Assembly (NCBI GenBank): GCA_963693285.1
Contig: OY848917.1
Location: forward strand, 64,501-128,500
DNA from: Xestospongia muta
Lineage: Eukaryota > Porifera > Demospongiae > Haplosclerida > Petrosiidae
DNA: 64,000 nt
Reading direction: 5' to 3'
Every line of letters begins with the position of its first letter. Within the stretch, counting starts at the first letter, position 1. Of the stretch, positions 31,647 to 41,944 are shown one piece after another. Under the pieces are notes generated by a model, which did not search any database, had not been told where the DNA came from, and was given only the letters and a program-made list of their open reading frames with translations. The translations under genes and the position numbers were made by a program.

Positions 31647-32514
31647 GTAAATCTTTTCTTACTTGTCATGTTAATATAATTTTGAAAGTTATGTTTGTTA
31701 CAATCAATATTTTGTCTTTTAATTATATCAATTATTACTTTATAAACTCTACTAGCATTTACTATACGATAACACATTTTGTAAGATGACCTGATTAGTT
31801 CTGCACGATTCTATAGCTAGTCAGTCTGTTTAAATGTTTTTGTGATTATATTTATTACAATTATAACTTGCAAATTGAAAGTCCTTTGTTTTTTTTAAAA
31901 ACAAATCCATTTTTTCATTTAAATTAAAACTATTATTGATTTGAAATTTTCTTCTAACAATATCATTTACTTCCAGTCACTACAGGAAGCAAAGATATCT
32001 ATTGTCGGGTATTGGTACCAAATATCTAATAGTATATGTTTCTTGATGGTATAGTTTCTAGGATGTTTATACTGAGTTTTGTGTAGTGGACTATTCCTTT
32101 TATACTCTTCAGATTACTGTCCTTGTATCACCATGATTTGATGATCCTGTTTGCCATTACAGCAATATTATTGGATGCTAATATCCAATTGCCTGGATTC
32201 AGCGTTAGATAAAATTCTGTAACCCCTCCCTCTAATGTGAGTGGGCCAATTAAGGCCACCGATGGATTTATCCCACAAATTATAGTGGGCATTGCCCAAA
32301 AATATGCCTTGTGTGTGCCATAATTTCAGTGAGCACTTTCCATAATCGTTTTTAATGTGTATGGTTATTATATTACAGTGTACCACCAACATAGGACTAA
32401 TTCCAAATAAGGGCATAAATATTTTTGTAAAAATACATAACATTACTATTAAAACAGAACTGATTATATTAGCAACACATACAAACATTAATGAAAAAAA
32501 TCATCTTTCACTTT
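31647..32514. other. Intergenic with a block-2-specific insertion of about 330 bp
   Basis: 31865-32036 matches 17534-17700. The stretch from about 32037 to 32370 has no counterpart in block 1 and includes GC-richer sequence (GTAACCCCTCCCTCTAATGT). It is probably an inserted repeat, but I could not define termini or a target duplication. No gene seen. Confidence 0.45.
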
Positions 32515-33105
32515 TTTAAGAACTGCTCCAAACTTGTTGCCTTAATTAGTGGACAGCAGTATTTCATCACTCCACCCATTACAGCTGTTACAAGTGAAAT
32601 AGTTATTAAAGCCTGAGGGCCAAGACTTGCAAAAAGAAAAACACCGCCAGCCTTAGTTTGAGCACTCTTTTTGTTACATTTCACTATTTCCAGTTCCTTT
32701 TTAATTGTTTCTTTTCCTCCTCAATACATTTAATGAGACTTTGTAACTCCTTCTGACAATTTTGTGACTTGATCAATATTTCATTAAGGAAGTCTTTGAA
32801 TCGTCTGATGTTACATTCCTCTACTGACCAGACAATTTGTTTCTTTTTCTCAGATATATATTTAGCCAAAGCGTGACATTTAGTGACATATACACGAGCG
32901 TGGTAAAAAATGGTATCCACGGCTAACTTTTCATTGAAAACGGCAGCAGCTGCTTCTCCTTCTTCCTTATCGTGCATGTGCTCGCTATCAATCTCTGATA
33001 GTTTGTGTATTTTAGTCAGGAGTGTTTCCAGTTTGACGGGGACCTCCTTTGCCCCTTCTAATGTATCCAGCAATCCACTAAGTGATTCGGAGGCGTTAGC
33101 AATAT
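32515..33105 (-). pseudogene. Subfamily 6 (MACK-STG) pseudogene, block 2
   Basis: Homologous to 17851-18867, but the start codon region is replaced, a base is missing in the Lys-rich linker (ending QLKRNWK), most of the hydrophobic segment is deleted between about 32590 and 32665, and the C-terminal helix is gone. The N-terminal and core coding sequence (YHARVYVTKCHALAKYISEK) is still highly similar. Confidence 0.85.
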
Positions 33106-33228
33106 CTTTGTCGTTTGCGGAAGTAGCTGCACGAAATAGCTGTCACGTGCAGACACGCACCAATCAGTAACAGCTATTTTAAAAATTAAATATTCCCTAT
33201 TATTCAAAACTTGAAACGAACGTTTTAA

Positions 33229-33836
33229 GGGGTTACAGGGTTACCTTTTTTACGTTGTTAAAAGTGTTCTTGCCATCTGGTTCCCTTTCTATATTTTTTC
33301 AAAATTTCTTACTTCATTAAAGCTGAAAAATGATAGTACATTTTCTTGTTAAAAGTGTTATTATTCATGAATTAAAGCTTGATGACGCTTTAATTAATCA
33401 TTTAGTCATGATGATGATACTTTGTAATTATGATGAATAAAATAAGGAGGTTCACGGTTCGAAACAGGCATCTCTCTCTCTTTTTTTGATTGAATACCCA
33501 TCACAAAAATTAAAGAAAATGGCGGATTAGTAAAGCTGTTGTTGTGAGATGGTTTTTTAGAAATAACTTCAGTTAGGGTTTAGTCCAAAACTTCAGATGT
33601 GTACAATAGGATGATCTCTTAAAAATCACGTATGCTTTTTCAGATAAGTGCGTAACAATTAAATTAGACTAATAAATTTATGAAAGCTTAGAATGAATAA
33701 AAAGCTGTATCAAAATATCCATGGGCATTGTTTTGGTATTTAGAAACCCTATAATTAGGTTTTTTAAGTTGCAAAATATGTTATAAAAATGATTTTAAAA
33801 TAAATTTCGAAAAAATCAAATTTAGAATGTAATCCC
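33229..33836. mobile_element. 608-bp TTAA-type element
   Basis: Flanked by TTAA at 33225-33228 and 33837-33840. Block 1 has the empty site (ACGTTTTAAAATCAC near 19040). Ends GGGGTTACAGGG and, inverted, GGGATTACATTC form short imperfect inverted repeats. TTAA targets are typical of piggyBac- or Kolobok-like elements. Non-coding, so non-autonomous. Confidence 0.8.
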
Positions 33837-33840
33837 TTAA

Positions 33841-34502
33841 AATCACTGAATTCTAACTAGGATAGTTAGACTTTTGAACAAATGTAGAGTCAGCAGTTTT
33901 TTCTTAAACAAATATACTATACTAACAAACAGGTTATGAATGGTTTTAACAAATTCCACTACTGCCTTATTAGGAGTATAAACAGTGGATGAGGCATAAT
34001 AATATTCATAGTGTGTCATATGACCTATAGTTAGGTCTTTCTTCTAATATGTCATTGCATATTACTAATATTTACAGACAATAGTCACCAACACTGTCTG
34101 ACTGTATGTTAGTGTACAGTTTAGAGACTAGAAAACAATGATCAATACAATGACATAATTCAGATATTGGTTACATCTAAACTACTCAATTACAAAATAG
34201 AATGTCCCACCCACTAGTAATATAACCTATAACAGTAATATTGTATTTATTACATACCACAATGTAGTATAATTATATTCATTACTTGTTTGTTAATGAG
34301 GGAGTGAATGTCCACATGATGTATTGAAGAGTTCTTTATTTTATTAACTAAATTGACAGCAAGATATTTTACTTTAGCCTTTTACAATCATTTTAACAAA
34401 AGGGTCATTTAAACATTCATTAAAGACAAGTACTAGCTAATAACAATACATTACACAACATTAGGTGTTCATAAAAACTTGCAAATTTAAGTGTTTTATT
34501 GT
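33841..34502. other. Intergenic with orphan promoter module and partial dispersed repeat
   Basis: An orphan subfamily 5-type promoter block (AGTGGATGAGGCATAATAAT, ATTCATAGTGTGTCATATGA) lies near 33985-34020 with no gene after it; a partial inverted copy of the dispersed repeat lies at about 34120-34375. An AATAAA on the minus strand at 34494-34499 lies just past the stop of the next gene. Confidence 0.5.
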
Positions 34503-35456
34503 CTATTTACTTGTTTTGTATATCTTTTTGAAATCTTCTAGATCTTTGGCATCTTTCAATGGTCGACAATACTCCTTTAAATGTTCTGATTGAACTTTGA
34601 CTGTTCCCATTTTTTTAATAATGCTCTTCTTTATAAAGTCTTTGTCCAACTTGTCGGACTTTTCTTTCATGTCACTTAAATTATTATCAATTCCTAGTTT
34701 AAGTTGTTCGTTAACTTTCTTTAGGGCATTTTCAATCTTTGCAAGAATTTCTCTCAAGTCTTCAAAGGCTTTGATGGCTTTTCCATAAAATTGGTAGAGT
34801 GAAGATCCCCACACGGCACTATATATTGTACATGCTGCAGCTCCAAATAGTCCAACCCCCAGTAATGTAGGAACAGTTACAATTGCTTGAGGTCCAATTA
34901 AAAGAGCTCCAGCTGCTATCACTCCACCTCCAGCAGCAACTAATCCTCCACCAGCTACACCTTTTGCAATACTTTTATTTCTATCACTTGCTGCAGCTTC
35001 ATCTTTTTTTGTTTTTGCTTTTTTCTTTTCTTCAATTATTTTCTCTTTCTCCTTTTCAATAAAGTCTAAAAGAGTCGTAATGTCTTTCTGGCAGCTTTCT
35101 GACTTATCCAAAACTTCCTCAAGGAAATCCTTGAATCCTTCCACATTTCCTTCCTCTATTGCTTTGACAACCTTTTCTACTTCATCACAGATATAGTCAC
35201 CAACCTCATAACATTTGGTGATATAGGAACGAGCATGAACAAAAGCAGTATCAACAGCTTCGCTTGCTTGGATAATGGCGGTAGCAATGTCTTCATCCTT
35301 GCTTTTTGCTTCATCTATCAACGTTTTAGCATCTTCTATAACTCCCACTAATTTTAGAAACTCTTTAGGAACCTCTTCAACTTTAGCAATAGCATTGGTA
35401 GCATCTGTAAGAAAATCAAAAGGATCAGGACAAGAACCTCCTGATTTAGACGCCAT
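34503..35456 (-). CDS. HARSY family protein, subfamily X (MASKSGG; 317 aa)
   Basis: Only intact member of the subfamily represented by the three tandem pseudogenes. Start chosen at MASKSGGSCPDPFDF (35456); an in-frame ATG 39 codons upstream overlaps the promoter-like block. The N-terminus has an acidic helix (DAKTLIDEAKSKDED), then the core HARSYITKCYEVGDYICDE with VEKVVKAIEEGNVEGF, a Lys-rich linker (EKKKAKTKKDEAAASD), and a hydrophobic stretch GGGLVAAGGGVIAAGALLIG. NEQLKLGIDNN and EYCRPLKDAKDLEDF close it. The polyadenylation signal lies almost at the stop. Confidence 0.82.
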   Translation of the reverse strand: MASKSGGSCPDPFDFLTDATNAIAKVEEVPKEFLKLVGVIEDAKTLIDEAKSKDEDIATAIIQASEAVDTAFVHARSYITKCYEVGDYICDEVEKVVKAIEEGNVEGFKDFLEEVLDKSESCQKDITTLLDFIEKEKEKIIEEKKKAKTKKDEAAASDRNKSIAKGVAGGGLVAAGGGVIAAGALLIGPQAIVTVPTLLGVGLFGAAACTIYSAVWGSSLYQFYGKAIKAFEDLREILAKIENALKKVNEQLKLGIDNNLSDMKEKSDKLDKDFIKKSIIKKMGTVKVQSEHLKEYCRPLKDAKDLEDFKKIYKTSK

Positions 35457-35803
35457 TTGTTCACCTCCACGAGTTATTAACGGAGGAGTGACGTTTTTTG
35501 CTATGTCATTCAATATATACACTATGATTGTTACACTCCACCCACCACTGGCAACCAGTAGTGAGTGTGACAATATTTAAAGTAGCACTTTTCTAATGTC
35601 AGACAGAATTCCTTCATTGCTTGATTATATTTAATAACTACAAAACGGATTGTTGTATTAGCCTACTATTATCACACTGGTTTAATTTTGTTACATTTCT
35701 TTTATCTCATATATACAAATAGAGTAAGACACTCCTCCACCTTCTTACTTTCGTCCACTTATAGCAAACAAATGTATTAATCAATGTTTAAATATATATA
35801 TAC

Positions 35804-35836
<33 letters not shown>

Positions 35837-35963
35837 TATATTGTAAAAAATATGTACTCAATACTATTGTGAACATTATTATCAGGAAAACAATCACAAA
35901 ATGAACAATCACACTAAATATTATAAAGTATAACAAATTCATCAACAAAATAATGTATATTGC
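35457..35963. other. Intergenic with promoter module and (TATG)n
   Basis: Minus-strand GGTGGGTGGAGTGTAACAAT, CATAGTGTATATATTG at about 35511-35556 is the subfamily X version of the promoter module. A TATG microsatellite occupies 35791-35840. No gene seen. Confidence 0.5.
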
Positions 35964-36812
35964 TTACACTTCCAGGTAATTATAATGTTGACTTAATATA
36001 ATAATGAAGTCATCTAGAGTTGCTGCATCTTTTAATTGTTGGCAATAGTCCTTTATTTTTCTTGCTTCTGGTATAACTTTATGTGTAACTTGAGTACCAT
36101 TAGGTCTACTACTACCTTGGATTTGTTTACCAACAAGATAATCAACTGTTGATGATTTGAAACGAGTGTTTACTTCAACAAATCTTCCCTCGATGTGGTA
36201 AATGTGAAGACGCATATTTTGTAAAATTTCAGTTATTTCATCTTGCTTCTTTTGGTAATGATTTATTAACATTGCAACAGCTCCACCAATAACAGCTCCA
36301 CAAATGCCACCTGCAAGAATCGAAACTCCTATACCAGTAACTAACCCAAACCCTCCACCTCCAGCAAGTCCAGTGACAGTACCTGCTCCAACACCAATTG
36401 CTATGTTTTTACATTTGAGATTTTTGGCAGCACGATGTTCCTCTACATCATTAATGTGTCTCTCTTCTCTCTCTATAAACTCTAAAAGAGTCTGTAGGTC
36501 TTTATGACATCCTTTTGATTTAGACAAGACCTCTTCCAAGTAATCCTTGAATTCTTCCACATTCCCTTCTTCTATTACTTTGATAGTGTATTGTTCCTCA
36601 TCACAGATATAGTCAGCTAACTCATGACATTTGGTGATATAAGATCGAGCATGAACAAAGGCAGTTGACAGAGCTGGTTTCTGCTTTAGAATAGGAATAA
36701 GTTTAGGGAGCTCAAGTAAACCATTTTTTGTCATTTCCGAGACAGCTCTAAGATGAGTTTCAAGAGCGTAGACACAGCTATCTATGGCTGGACTGTGATT
36801 TGTTGTGGCCAT
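35964..36812 (-). CDS. HARSY family protein, subfamily 7 (MATT; 282 aa), block 2
   Basis: Intact. N-terminus, core and C-terminal third are nearly identical to 20071-20919, but the hydrophobic part reads GVGAGTVTGLAGGGGFGLVT and ILAGGICGAVIGGAVAM, with Gly-zipper periodicity and no basic break. The block 1 copy instead has a KVVRLTSNRE insert. This gives a continuous potential membrane hairpin here and an interrupted one there. Confidence 0.82.
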   Translation of the reverse strand: MATTNHSPAIDSCVYALETHLRAVSEMTKNGLLELPKLIPILKQKPALSTAFVHARSYITKCHELADYICDEEQYTIKVIEEGNVEEFKDYLEEVLSKSKGCHKDLQTLLEFIEREERHINDVEEHRAAKNLKCKNIAIGVGAGTVTGLAGGGGFGLVTGIGVSILAGGICGAVIGGAVAMLINHYQKKQDEITEILQNMRLHIYHIEGRFVEVNTRFKSSTVDYLVGKQIQGSSRPNGTQVTHKVIPEARKIKDYCQQLKDAATLDDFIIILSQHYNYLEV

Positions 36813-37008
36813 ATTGTCAGATAAGCTATTGCTGTTGCCCTCTCCTCGAATATGACACACTACACGATGAATACTATTACTATTATAAGCATCCACCCAC
36901 AGTTAGGGGACGTCAGGTTACGCCCCCTTCTTAATTAATTTCAGTAGTGTTTTTTGAAAAAATTTTTGAAAGTCTGCTAAATGTTCTACAAACTAAAGAA
37001 ACAAACTC

Positions 37009-37941
37009 CTAAATACTAGCTATTTTCACAAACTCTTCTAAACTTTTTGCCCTCACTAATGGTTCACAATAGTCTTTAACATGTTTTGTTTGCGATGTAA
37101 TATTCTTGATTTTTAATACAATGATATGTTTGGATGACCCGCTATCTCTTGATAACTCATCTTTTAACACTTCAAGATTATCATCAATGACTCGCTGTAA
37201 CTGAAGACTAACTGTTTTTAAACTCTCTTCAATTAATTCGAGGTTCTTTGTCATTTCTTTGATGGCTTTTATTGCCTTTTCACAATACAACTCTATTTTT
37301 TTGTTTGTTTTATAGAGCTCACCACCTTTAACTGTAGCATACAGAGAAAGTAATGCAACACCTAATCCAACTGGTACAACAATGACAGCTTGAGGACCTG
37401 CCAACCCAGCCACTGCTACTCCAGCTCCAGCTACTGCTATACTTCCACCAACTACTGCAATACCAGCTCCTGCAGCAGCTTTCATCTTAGCATTATTTTG
37501 TCTATGTTCTATTTTCCTCTCTTGTTTGTCAATAAAAGGTTTTTCTTCAGTCTCAATGTACTCTATCAGTGTTCTCAAATCTTTCTGACAACACGTTGAC
37601 TTTGACAAGACCTCTTCAAAGAAATTCTTGAATTCTTCCACATTCCCTTCTTCTACTGCTTTCATAGTGTATCTCTCCTCCTCACAGACATAATCTGCTA
37701 ACTCATGACACTTCATAATATAGGAACGAGCATGAATAAATGTAGTTTTAACATTCTCTTTCACTCGAGTTACTGCATCAGCAACTTCTTTGTCTGGAAC
37801 ATCTCCCTCATCTAACTCTGGTATCTCATTTATTTCAGCTAATGTTTGTCCAACTTTAGCTACAACTGCTTCGGCCATTTCTTTTACAATAACATCAGCT
37901 AATGTTTGAAGGACTTGACAGCAAACATCACTTGATGCCAT
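37009..37941 (-). CDS. HARSY family protein, subfamily 8 (MASS; 310 aa), block 2
   Basis: Intact and the same length as the block 1 copy. Core variant IHARSYIMKCHELADYVCEE; hydrophobic region GAGIAVVGGSIAVAGAGVAV to VPVGLGVALLSLYATV; tail DYCEPLVRAKSLEEF. Most substitutions against block 1 are conservative. The gene is followed on the same strand by the subfamily 7 gene after about 200 bp. Confidence 0.82.
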   Translation of the reverse strand: MASSDVCCQVLQTLADVIVKEMAEAVVAKVGQTLAEINEIPELDEGDVPDKEVADAVTRVKENVKTTFIHARSYIMKCHELADYVCEEERYTMKAVEEGNVEEFKNFFEEVLSKSTCCQKDLRTLIEYIETEEKPFIDKQERKIEHRQNNAKMKAAAGAGIAVVGGSIAVAGAGVAVAGLAGPQAVIVVPVGLGVALLSLYATVKGGELYKTNKKIELYCEKAIKAIKEMTKNLELIEESLKTVSLQLQRVIDDNLEVLKDELSRDSGSSKHIIVLKIKNITSQTKHVKDYCEPLVRAKSLEEFVKIASI

Positions 37942-38427
37942 ATCTGATGTCTTGCCTACTTACCAATAAACAACAACTCATGTGACCATATATAGCAAAC
38001 TATGAATATAGTTAGATCATTGCCCCACCTATGACAGTAATAAATGATATATCTGGGTTATCAGTAATTTGGTGTCAACATAACATGTAACACTAAAACA
38101 TTTTTGCTAACCAAATAATAATGTTCTTGTATTTTGATATTACTATTCAAATAATATAGTTTACAATGCTACACATACTTAACAATTATAAATTCCTCTA
38201 GAGTTGTGTATATGGTGACAATATTTTGTGGGAGAGGGAGATGTTGTAGTAATATCTTCATAGTACATACTATAGTATAGTCATCATAATACAAGAAATT
38301 TATTTTTCAAAAACTTTAAATCGTTACTAACAAAAAGTAAATGTTTTTCAATAATCTAAATCACAAAAACAAAGTAAGAATATACTCAATAGTTGTGTCC
38401 TGTTCATTGGCTACTACCATTAATGTA
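37942..38427. other. Spacer between subfamilies 8 and 9, empty site for the foldback MITE
   Basis: Matches 22045-22772 without the 243-bp MITE; the joined site lies near 38229. No gene seen. Confidence 0.6.
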
Positions 38428-39699
38428 TTATTTCATCACATAACAGAGGGCAATGAAATCTTCTAATGTAGATGCATCTTTTAATGGTTGGCAATGGTCT
38501 TTTAAGTAACTTGCTTTACCTATCACCCTCCTTATAGCTTGAATAGTAGAACTTTTGTTATCTTGATGTTGATAGTAGAATCGTTTGTTCACAAGATAAT
38601 CATCTAATGTCAGTTTAAAACGAGAGTTGACTCCACCTAATCGTTTCTCAATGTTGTACAGATGAAGTTGTATTTCACGTAAAATCTCCTGACGAGAAAC
38701 CTGAGTGTCTTCTTTTAAATGTATTATTATGCCCATTAATCCACCAAGTGTAGCACCAAGAACTGCCCCGGTCAGAGAAGTAGTTTGTAGATCACATTGT
38801 AATCCTATCACCATACCTCCAACTATAGCTCCACCTAGAACTCCACCCAGACCTATGCTAGCTATTATAGTCATTTCATTGTTTGGGTCTAATTTTTTCA
38901 TTGCGTTTCCAATATATATACCAATTGTTGTAACCATTCCACCAATGACAGCTCCAAGAATGGCAGCAGATAGACCAGTCTGTTCATTATCATATCTTGA
39001 TGTTTTAAGATGGACATTTCGTTCTATGACATCACTTCTCAAATAGACTCCTACTGTTCCACCGATAACAGCCCCAAAAGCTACAATAGCAAGGCCAACC
39101 ACCACGATATTCAAATCAGTTCCCATGACTTCACCTTTAACAAAACCCATTATTTTAGCCATTGCACCAATCACAGCCCCAACAACTATTCCTGCTACCA
39201 CAAGTACTCCAAGATCACAGTATAATCCCAGTAGTATGCCTCCAAGAATACCCAGTGCAATACCTGCTACAATCCCTATTCCTGTGTTTATCAGAGCTTT
39301 GTTTTTCCTTGTCAGTCGATCCTCTTCATCATTAAAGTGTCTCTCTTCTCTCTCTATAAACTCTAAAAGAGTCTGTAGGTCTTTGTGACATCCCTTTGAT
39401 TTAGACAAGACCTCTTCCAAGTAATCCCTGAATTCTTCCACATTCCCTTCTTCTATTGCTTTGATAGTGTATTGTTCCTCATCACAGATATAGTCAGCTA
39501 ACTCATGACATTTGGTGATATAAGATCGAGCATGAACAAAGGCAGTTGACATGGATGGCTTTTCTTTCAAATCAGAAAGCAACTTAGAGAGCTCAGTTGA
39601 AACAGCTGGTGTTGTCTCTGTGACAGTATTGACAAGTGTGTCAAGTTCATTGACACAACCGTCAATGGATGAACTCTGCTCTGTTTCTTTCGAGGCCAT
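38428..39699 (-). CDS. HARSY family protein, MASK-ETEQ subfamily 9 (423 aa), block 2
   Basis: Intact. Same six-segment hydrophobic layout as 22773-24044, with scattered substitutions (for example EEFRDYLEE, ERNVHLKTS, TGAVLGATLGG). The tail DHCQPLKDASTLEDF is unchanged. The 5' flank is shorter than in block 1: the usual promoter block is cut and only ATATTCATAGTCTC remains (about 39740-39760), so expression may differ. Confidence 0.83.
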   Translation of the reverse strand: MASKETEQSSSIDGCVNELDTLVNTVTETTPAVSTELSKLLSDLKEKPSMSTAFVHARSYITKCHELADYICDEEQYTIKAIEEGNVEEFRDYLEEVLSKSKGCHKDLQTLLEFIEREERHFNDEEDRLTRKNKALINTGIGIVAGIALGILGGILLGLYCDLGVLVVAGIVVGAVIGAMAKIMGFVKGEVMGTDLNIVVVGLAIVAFGAVIGGTVGVYLRSDVIERNVHLKTSRYDNEQTGLSAAILGAVIGGMVTTIGIYIGNAMKKLDPNNEMTIIASIGLGGVLGGAIVGGMVIGLQCDLQTTSLTGAVLGATLGGLMGIIIHLKEDTQVSRQEILREIQLHLYNIEKRLGGVNSRFKLTLDDYLVNKRFYYQHQDNKSSTIQAIRRVIGKASYLKDHCQPLKDASTLEDFIALCYVMK

Positions 39700-39831
39700 A
39701 TTGCAACAGTTATATACTGGGGATGTCTAGGATCATTATAACAATATTCATAGTCTCTAAAAACACTATATTTACAGTTTGCCAAACCCTCCCTTCACGT
39801 GGAGGGAGGTGCTGGTTACGGAGCACACAAT

Positions 39832-40783
39832 ATGGAGGAAGAAAGTAATAGTGTTTCCAACGACCTCTGCCACTAGGCACTACAAGCGTTATTGGATGTT
39901 GCTATCAAGAAAACAGTACAGGCTATCGTAACTAAAGTCTCAGAGACTCTATCAGAAATAAACAAAGTTCCAGAATTGGATGATGAAAAAATCCCAGACA
40001 AACGTGTAGCAGATGCTGTTACTGAAGTCATAGAAAGTGTCAAAACTACTTTTGTTCATGCTCGATCTTATATCACCAAATGTCATGAGTTAGCTGACTA
40101 TATCTGTGATGAGGAACAATACACTATCAAAGTAATAGAAGAAGGGAATGTTGAAAGTTTTAAAGACTATATGAGAGAGGTCTTGTCCAAGTCAGCAACT
40201 TGTCAAAAAGATATCAAGACACTTATTGATTATATTGAAACTGAAGAAAGACCTTTGATAAAAAAGAAAAGGAAATTGAAAGCAGACATAGCGATGCAAA
40301 GATAAAAGCAACTGCGGGGCTAGTGTTGCTGGGGTCTTTGGGGCTGGAACAATAGGGAGTGCTGGTTTAGCAGCTGCAGGTTTAGCTGGTCCTCATGCAG
40401 CTGTTATTGCTCCTCTAGGACTTGGGGCAGCATTAATTTGTTTAGCTGTTACAATTAAAGGTGGTGACATTTATGCAAAATATACACAGATAGAATTGTA
40501 TTGTGAGAAAGCAATCAGAGCTATCAAAGAATTGAAGAAATCGCTTGAATTGATTGAAAAAAGATTACAGGAGACATGTGATTTCTTAAAATTAGCAGTC
40601 AATGGTAACCTTGAGATAATTAAAGAAAATGACATTAATAAAATGTCAAAAGGAGATCAAACAGCACAACAATCTATTATAGTTCAAGTCAAAACAATAG
40701 CAGTACAAGGACAACAATTAAAGGAATACTGTCAGCCGTTAATAAATGCCAAAACATAAGAAGACTTCTCTAAAATAATATAA
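39832..40783 (+). pseudogene. HARSY subfamily 10 pseudogene, block 3 (uninterrupted copy)
   Basis: The ATG opens MEEESNSVSNDLCH, then TAG replaces Glu (39874-39876). The rest of the N-terminus and core (HARSYITKCHELADYICDEE, GNVESFKDYMREVLSKSATC) are in frame from 39892. A frame slip near 40285-40315 disrupts the linker; the hydrophobic region follows, then from 40496 a helix and the tail, with a TTA to TAA stop inside the last motif (40757-40759). It carries no mobile elements and so defines the empty sites for the block 2 copy. Confidence 0.82.
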
Positions 40784-40927
40784 TTGAGTTTTGTTAAATA
40801 TAATGTATTATTACAAGTAGAATTTGTTATTATTAATTTAGAGTGACATCTTCGACATTAATAGCAGGTATTAGGGGTGTGGTTATTTACTGGATCACAT
40901 GATCACAACCACTGCAGCAAACTTACC

Positions 40928-41905
40928 ATGGCGAGCAAGATCTCAGATACTGAGCACTTTACTACCGTGAACTGTACTACTGAACAGTCTGATACGTTTC
41001 ACTCTGATACAACCCATACTGCTACTAGAATTCACTCTATAACTGAAGATTGTACTACTGAACAGTCTGCTAATACAGTCACTCATGTTCTTGAAATTGT
41101 CTCAGCCATTGTTGATATAGAGAGAATTAAAGAAGTCTCATCGCAAATTACAAAGTTAGGCACAATAACGGACCATCCTGTGTTTAATGATAAAAGTAAA
41201 GAAGAGACAGTAGCTATTCAGCAGTTGAAGGAAGCTCTTCAAGTTACCTTTGTCTATTTACGATCCTACATTACCAAGTGTTATGAATTAGCCGGCTATA
41301 TCTGTAATGAAGAAGAAATTGTGTTAAAAACAATAAAAGAAGGGAATATGGAAGACTTTAATGATTATCTAGAGGAGGTGTTATCCAAATCAAAAGGCTG
41401 CCAGAATGACCTAAAGACACTATTAGAGTATATTGAAACTAAGGAGATGCCTCCAGTTACAAGTAGTTCAACAATTTGTCGTGTCGGAACTGTAGTGGGA
41501 GGTGCAACAGCAGTGACTGGAGCAGGTCTGGTTTTGGCAGGTCCATATACTGTGGCCATTGGAGTAGGTGCTCTTGCATTGGGTGTAGCTGCAGTGATTT
41601 ATTATAATGTCAACCCTGGTCAAGAGAGTGCTAATGTAATAAAGATTATCAATGATTTTAAAGATAACCTTCAAGATATTAAGGACAATTTACAAGCAAC
41701 CAATGACCAGTTAAAGGAAGTAATTGATCGTTATCTCGTCAAGTATGAGGGTGTAGAACCTTATATCATGTCTCAACAAATTAACACACTAGAGGCAGCT
41801 GCTGTCAAAGATACTATTGCACGAGCCAAAACAATCAAAGATTATTGTCAGCCATTTATGAATGTCAAAAGTTTGGAGGATTTCTTAGTGTTACTATATG
41901 ATTAA
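40928..41905 (+). CDS. HARSY family protein, subfamily 11 (MASKIS; 325 aa), block 3
   Basis: Intact, with start ACCATGG at 40928. Core variant YLRSYITKCYELAGYICNEE: two changes (Asp to Gly, Asp to Asn) at positions otherwise conserved in the family. One codon is lost in the hydrophobic stretch (PYTVAIGVG against PYTVVTIGVG, with a further substitution). Tail DYCQPFMNVKSLEDF. Loss of acidic core residues may mean relaxed constraint. Confidence 0.8.
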   Translation: MASKISDTEHFTTVNCTTEQSDTFHSDTTHTATRIHSITEDCTTEQSANTVTHVLEIVSAIVDIERIKEVSSQITKLGTITDHPVFNDKSKEETVAIQQLKEALQVTFVYLRSYITKCYELAGYICNEEEIVLKTIKEGNMEDFNDYLEEVLSKSKGCQNDLKTLLEYIETKEMPPVTSSSTICRVGTVVGGATAVTGAGLVLAGPYTVAIGVGALALGVAAVIYYNVNPGQESANVIKIINDFKDNLQDIKDNLQATNDQLKEVIDRYLVKYEGVEPYIMSQQINTLEAAAVKDTIARAKTIKDYCQPFMNVKSLEDFLVLLYD

Positions 41906-41944
41906 GCAAGTTAAGAATTAATATTTAGCAAATAAGGTTGTAGT

